Of a stretch of 15,612 nt of DNA, positions 14,510 through 15,612 are shown piece by piece. The notes under the pieces were generated by a model. That model was not told the origin of the DNA. It was given only the letters and a program-made list of their open reading frames with translations, and searched no databases. Source of the DNA: Thalassospiraceae bacterium (GTDB lineage Bacteria; Pseudomonadota; Alphaproteobacteria; Rhodospirillales; Magnetovibrionaceae); assembly GCA_030637845.1 (NCBI GenBank), contig DAOWFT010000203.1, positions 1 to 15,612 of the forward strand, written 5' to 3'. Position numbers and translations under genes: made by a program. Each line of letters opens with the position of its first letter. Positions within the stretch are counted from its first letter, which is position 1.

Positions 14510-15367
14510 GTGAATGACGCCCTGACAGATAATGAGACAAAAACAGAGACGGAAAAGGCGCCGCTTATTGTTCATCTGATAGAGCTGCGTCAGCGGCTTA
14601 TTTATTCTTTGATTGCGTTTTTCGTTTTGTTTTTTGCCTGTTATGGGGTTTCCGAACACCTTTATTCGTTCCTTGCTCAGCCCTTGGCCGATGTTTTGCT
14701 TGAGCAATCGGGTGACCGGCGAATGATTTTCACCGCACCGCACGAAGCATTCTTCACCAACATCAAAGTTTCATTTTTTGCCGCGCTTTTTCTTTCGTTT
14801 CCTTTTGTTTCATTGCAGTTTTGGAAATTTGTCGCCCCCGGTCTTTATAAAAATGAACGCAACGCCATGTGGCCGTTTCTTGTGGCCGCCCCGGTTTTGT
14901 TTTTTATGGGTGGGGCGCTGGCTTATTATTATATTTTCCCGCTGGCGTGGAAATTTTTTGTTGGTTTTGAATCGTTGCAAGGTGCCGGTGGCCTGCCCAT
15001 TCAGTTGGAAACAAAAGTCAGCGAATATTTGTCGTTGGTTATGCGGTTGATATTTGCTTTTGGCCTTTGTTTTGAGTTGCCGGTGGTAATGACCCTGTTG
15101 GGCCGGGCCGGAATGATAACCGCTAAGGGTATGCGGGCTAAACGCCGCTACGCCGTGGTAAGCGCCTTTGTTGCCGCTGCTATTTTGACCCCGCCCGATG
15201 TAATCAGCCAAATCGGCTTGGCCATACCGACCATCCTGCTTTACGAGATTTCCATATTATCCGTCGCCATGGTGGAAAAGAAACGCGTCAAAGAGGATAA
15301 TGAAGAGGATAATGGGGAAGATTCTCCAGAAAATAACGACAACGAAGGCAATGAGGGCACGAGCTAA
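14510..15367 (+). CDS. tatC: Sec-independent protein translocase subunit TatC
   Basis: A 285-residue six-helix membrane protein that recognises twin-arginine signal peptides with TatB. Diagnostic features are HLIELRQR (22-29) before the first helix with Glu25, the first periplasmic loop with APHEAFFTNIK, and FVAPGLYKNER with Glu116, equivalent to the signal-binding Glu103 of E. coli. The final helices contain LTPPDVISQIGLAIP. A charged, Asn/Glu-rich cytoplasmic tail of about 30 residues ends the protein. The start is GTG at 14510, 6 bases after tatB; no ATG is available before the conserved helix. Its stop overlaps the serS start in TAATG, so serS may be translationally coupled. Confidence 0.96.
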   Translation: MNDALTDNETKTETEKAPLIVHLIELRQRLIYSLIAFFVLFFACYGVSEHLYSFLAQPLADVLLEQSGDRRMIFTAPHEAFFTNIKVSFFAALFLSFPFVSLQFWKFVAPGLYKNERNAMWPFLVAAPVLFFMGGALAYYYIFPLAWKFFVGFESLQGAGGLPIQLETKVSEYLSLVMRLIFAFGLCFELPVVMTLLGRAGMITAKGMRAKRRYAVVSAFVAAAILTPPDVISQIGLAIPTILLYEISILSVAMVEKKRVKEDNEEDNGEDSPENNDNEGNEGTS

Positions 15368-15612
15368 TGCATGATATTCGCGCCATTCGTGATAATCCTG
15401 AAAAGTTCGAGGCGGGAATGGTTCGTCGCGGCCAAACCGTTGATGAAGCCAAGGCGTTGGCCAAAGATATTTTGGCACTTGATATTGAACGCCGTGAACT
15501 CGCCACCCGGACCCAGGAAATACAGTCCAGCCTCAACAAGGCGGCCAAGGAAATTGGCAATTTAAAATCCCGTGGCGAGGATGCCTCGGCCTTAATGGCC
15601 GAGGTTGCTAAA
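15367..15612 (+). CDS. serS: Serine--tRNA ligase (N-terminal part, cut by window end)
   Basis: The first 82 codons of a seryl-tRNA synthetase, open to the right edge. The start MHDIRAIRDNPEKFEAGMVRRG is the family N-terminus (first residues given in part: MHDIRAIRDNP). The following charged helix (ELATRTQEIQSSLNKAAKEIG) is the first strand of the long coiled-coil arm that grips the tRNA-Ser variable loop. The catalytic domain lies outside the window. The ATG at 15367-15369 shares one base with the tatC stop. A tatC-serS junction is common in Alphaproteobacteria, often continuing to surE and pcm, which cannot be checked here. Confidence 0.93.
   Translation, partial: MHDIRAIRDNPEKFEAGMVRRGQTVDEAKALAKDILALDIERRELATRTQEIQSSLNKAAKEIGNLKSRGEDASALMAEVAK

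Noticed and set aside
1..15612. A mobile element, defence island, CRISPR array or RNA gene
   Set aside because: I saw no transposase or integrase motifs, no regularly spaced repeats, no tRNA-like folds and no flanking direct repeats. All large frames belong to housekeeping families.

Overview
The window is a gene-dense stretch of an alphaproteobacterial chromosome of moderate G+C content. I infer Alphaproteobacteria, perhaps a Rhodospirillales-like lineage, from two things. The first is the conserved gene order xthA-erpA divergent from dgt-argS-SPOR-nagZ-(M50 protease)-scpA-scpB-tatA-tatB-tatC-serS. The second is the family types: an ErpA-like A-type carrier next to dgt, and a TatA with the motif FGGRGKIS. 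No tRNA, rRNA, CRISPR array, transposase or insertion sequence was found. Apart from the hemerythrin-receiver gene and its upstream region, the content is housekeeping.

Layout. Positions 2-1774 hold the 3' part of a DEAD-box RNA helicase with a DbpA-type RNA-binding domain and a long basic tail. Its Walker A region lies off the window. ilvD (1803-3659) follows on the same strand. Next is a 226-base A+T-rich intergenic region with two perfect short inverted repeats. It precedes a TTG-started gene (3886-4725) encoding a hemerythrin domain fused to a receiver domain. On the minus strand, erpA (5531-5881) and xthA (4745-5512) form a two-gene unit that converges on the hemerythrin gene. erpA has a recognisable sigma-70-like promoter whose -10 region is flanked by a 6-bp inverted repeat.

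From 6035 to the right edge everything is on the plus strand, mostly with short gaps or overlaps: dgt, argS, a membrane-anchored SPOR-domain protein, nagZ (TTG start overlapping the SPOR gene), an M50 site-2 protease, scpA, scpB, tatA, tatB, tatC (GTG start) and the first 82 codons of serS (ATG overlapping the tatC stop). The longest gaps in this run lie either side of tatA (109 and 118 bases). The first contains a two-stem inverted repeat and a possible 20-codon ORF.

How the genes fit together. dgt (dNTP pool), argS and serS (tRNA charging), scpA/scpB (condensin partners in chromosome segregation), the SPOR protein and nagZ (septal peptidoglycan and its recycling) and tatABC (export of folded proteins) are a growth and cell-envelope set. 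erpA and xthA cover Fe-S delivery and DNA repair. The most distinctive item is the orphan hemerythrin-receiver protein, which could couple O2 or iron status to phosphorelay signalling. It has its own structured upstream region and no adjacent histidine kinase. I found nothing I would call a wholly new system. The best leads are that gene with its two palindromes, the palindrome over the erpA promoter, and the structured scpB-tatA gap.
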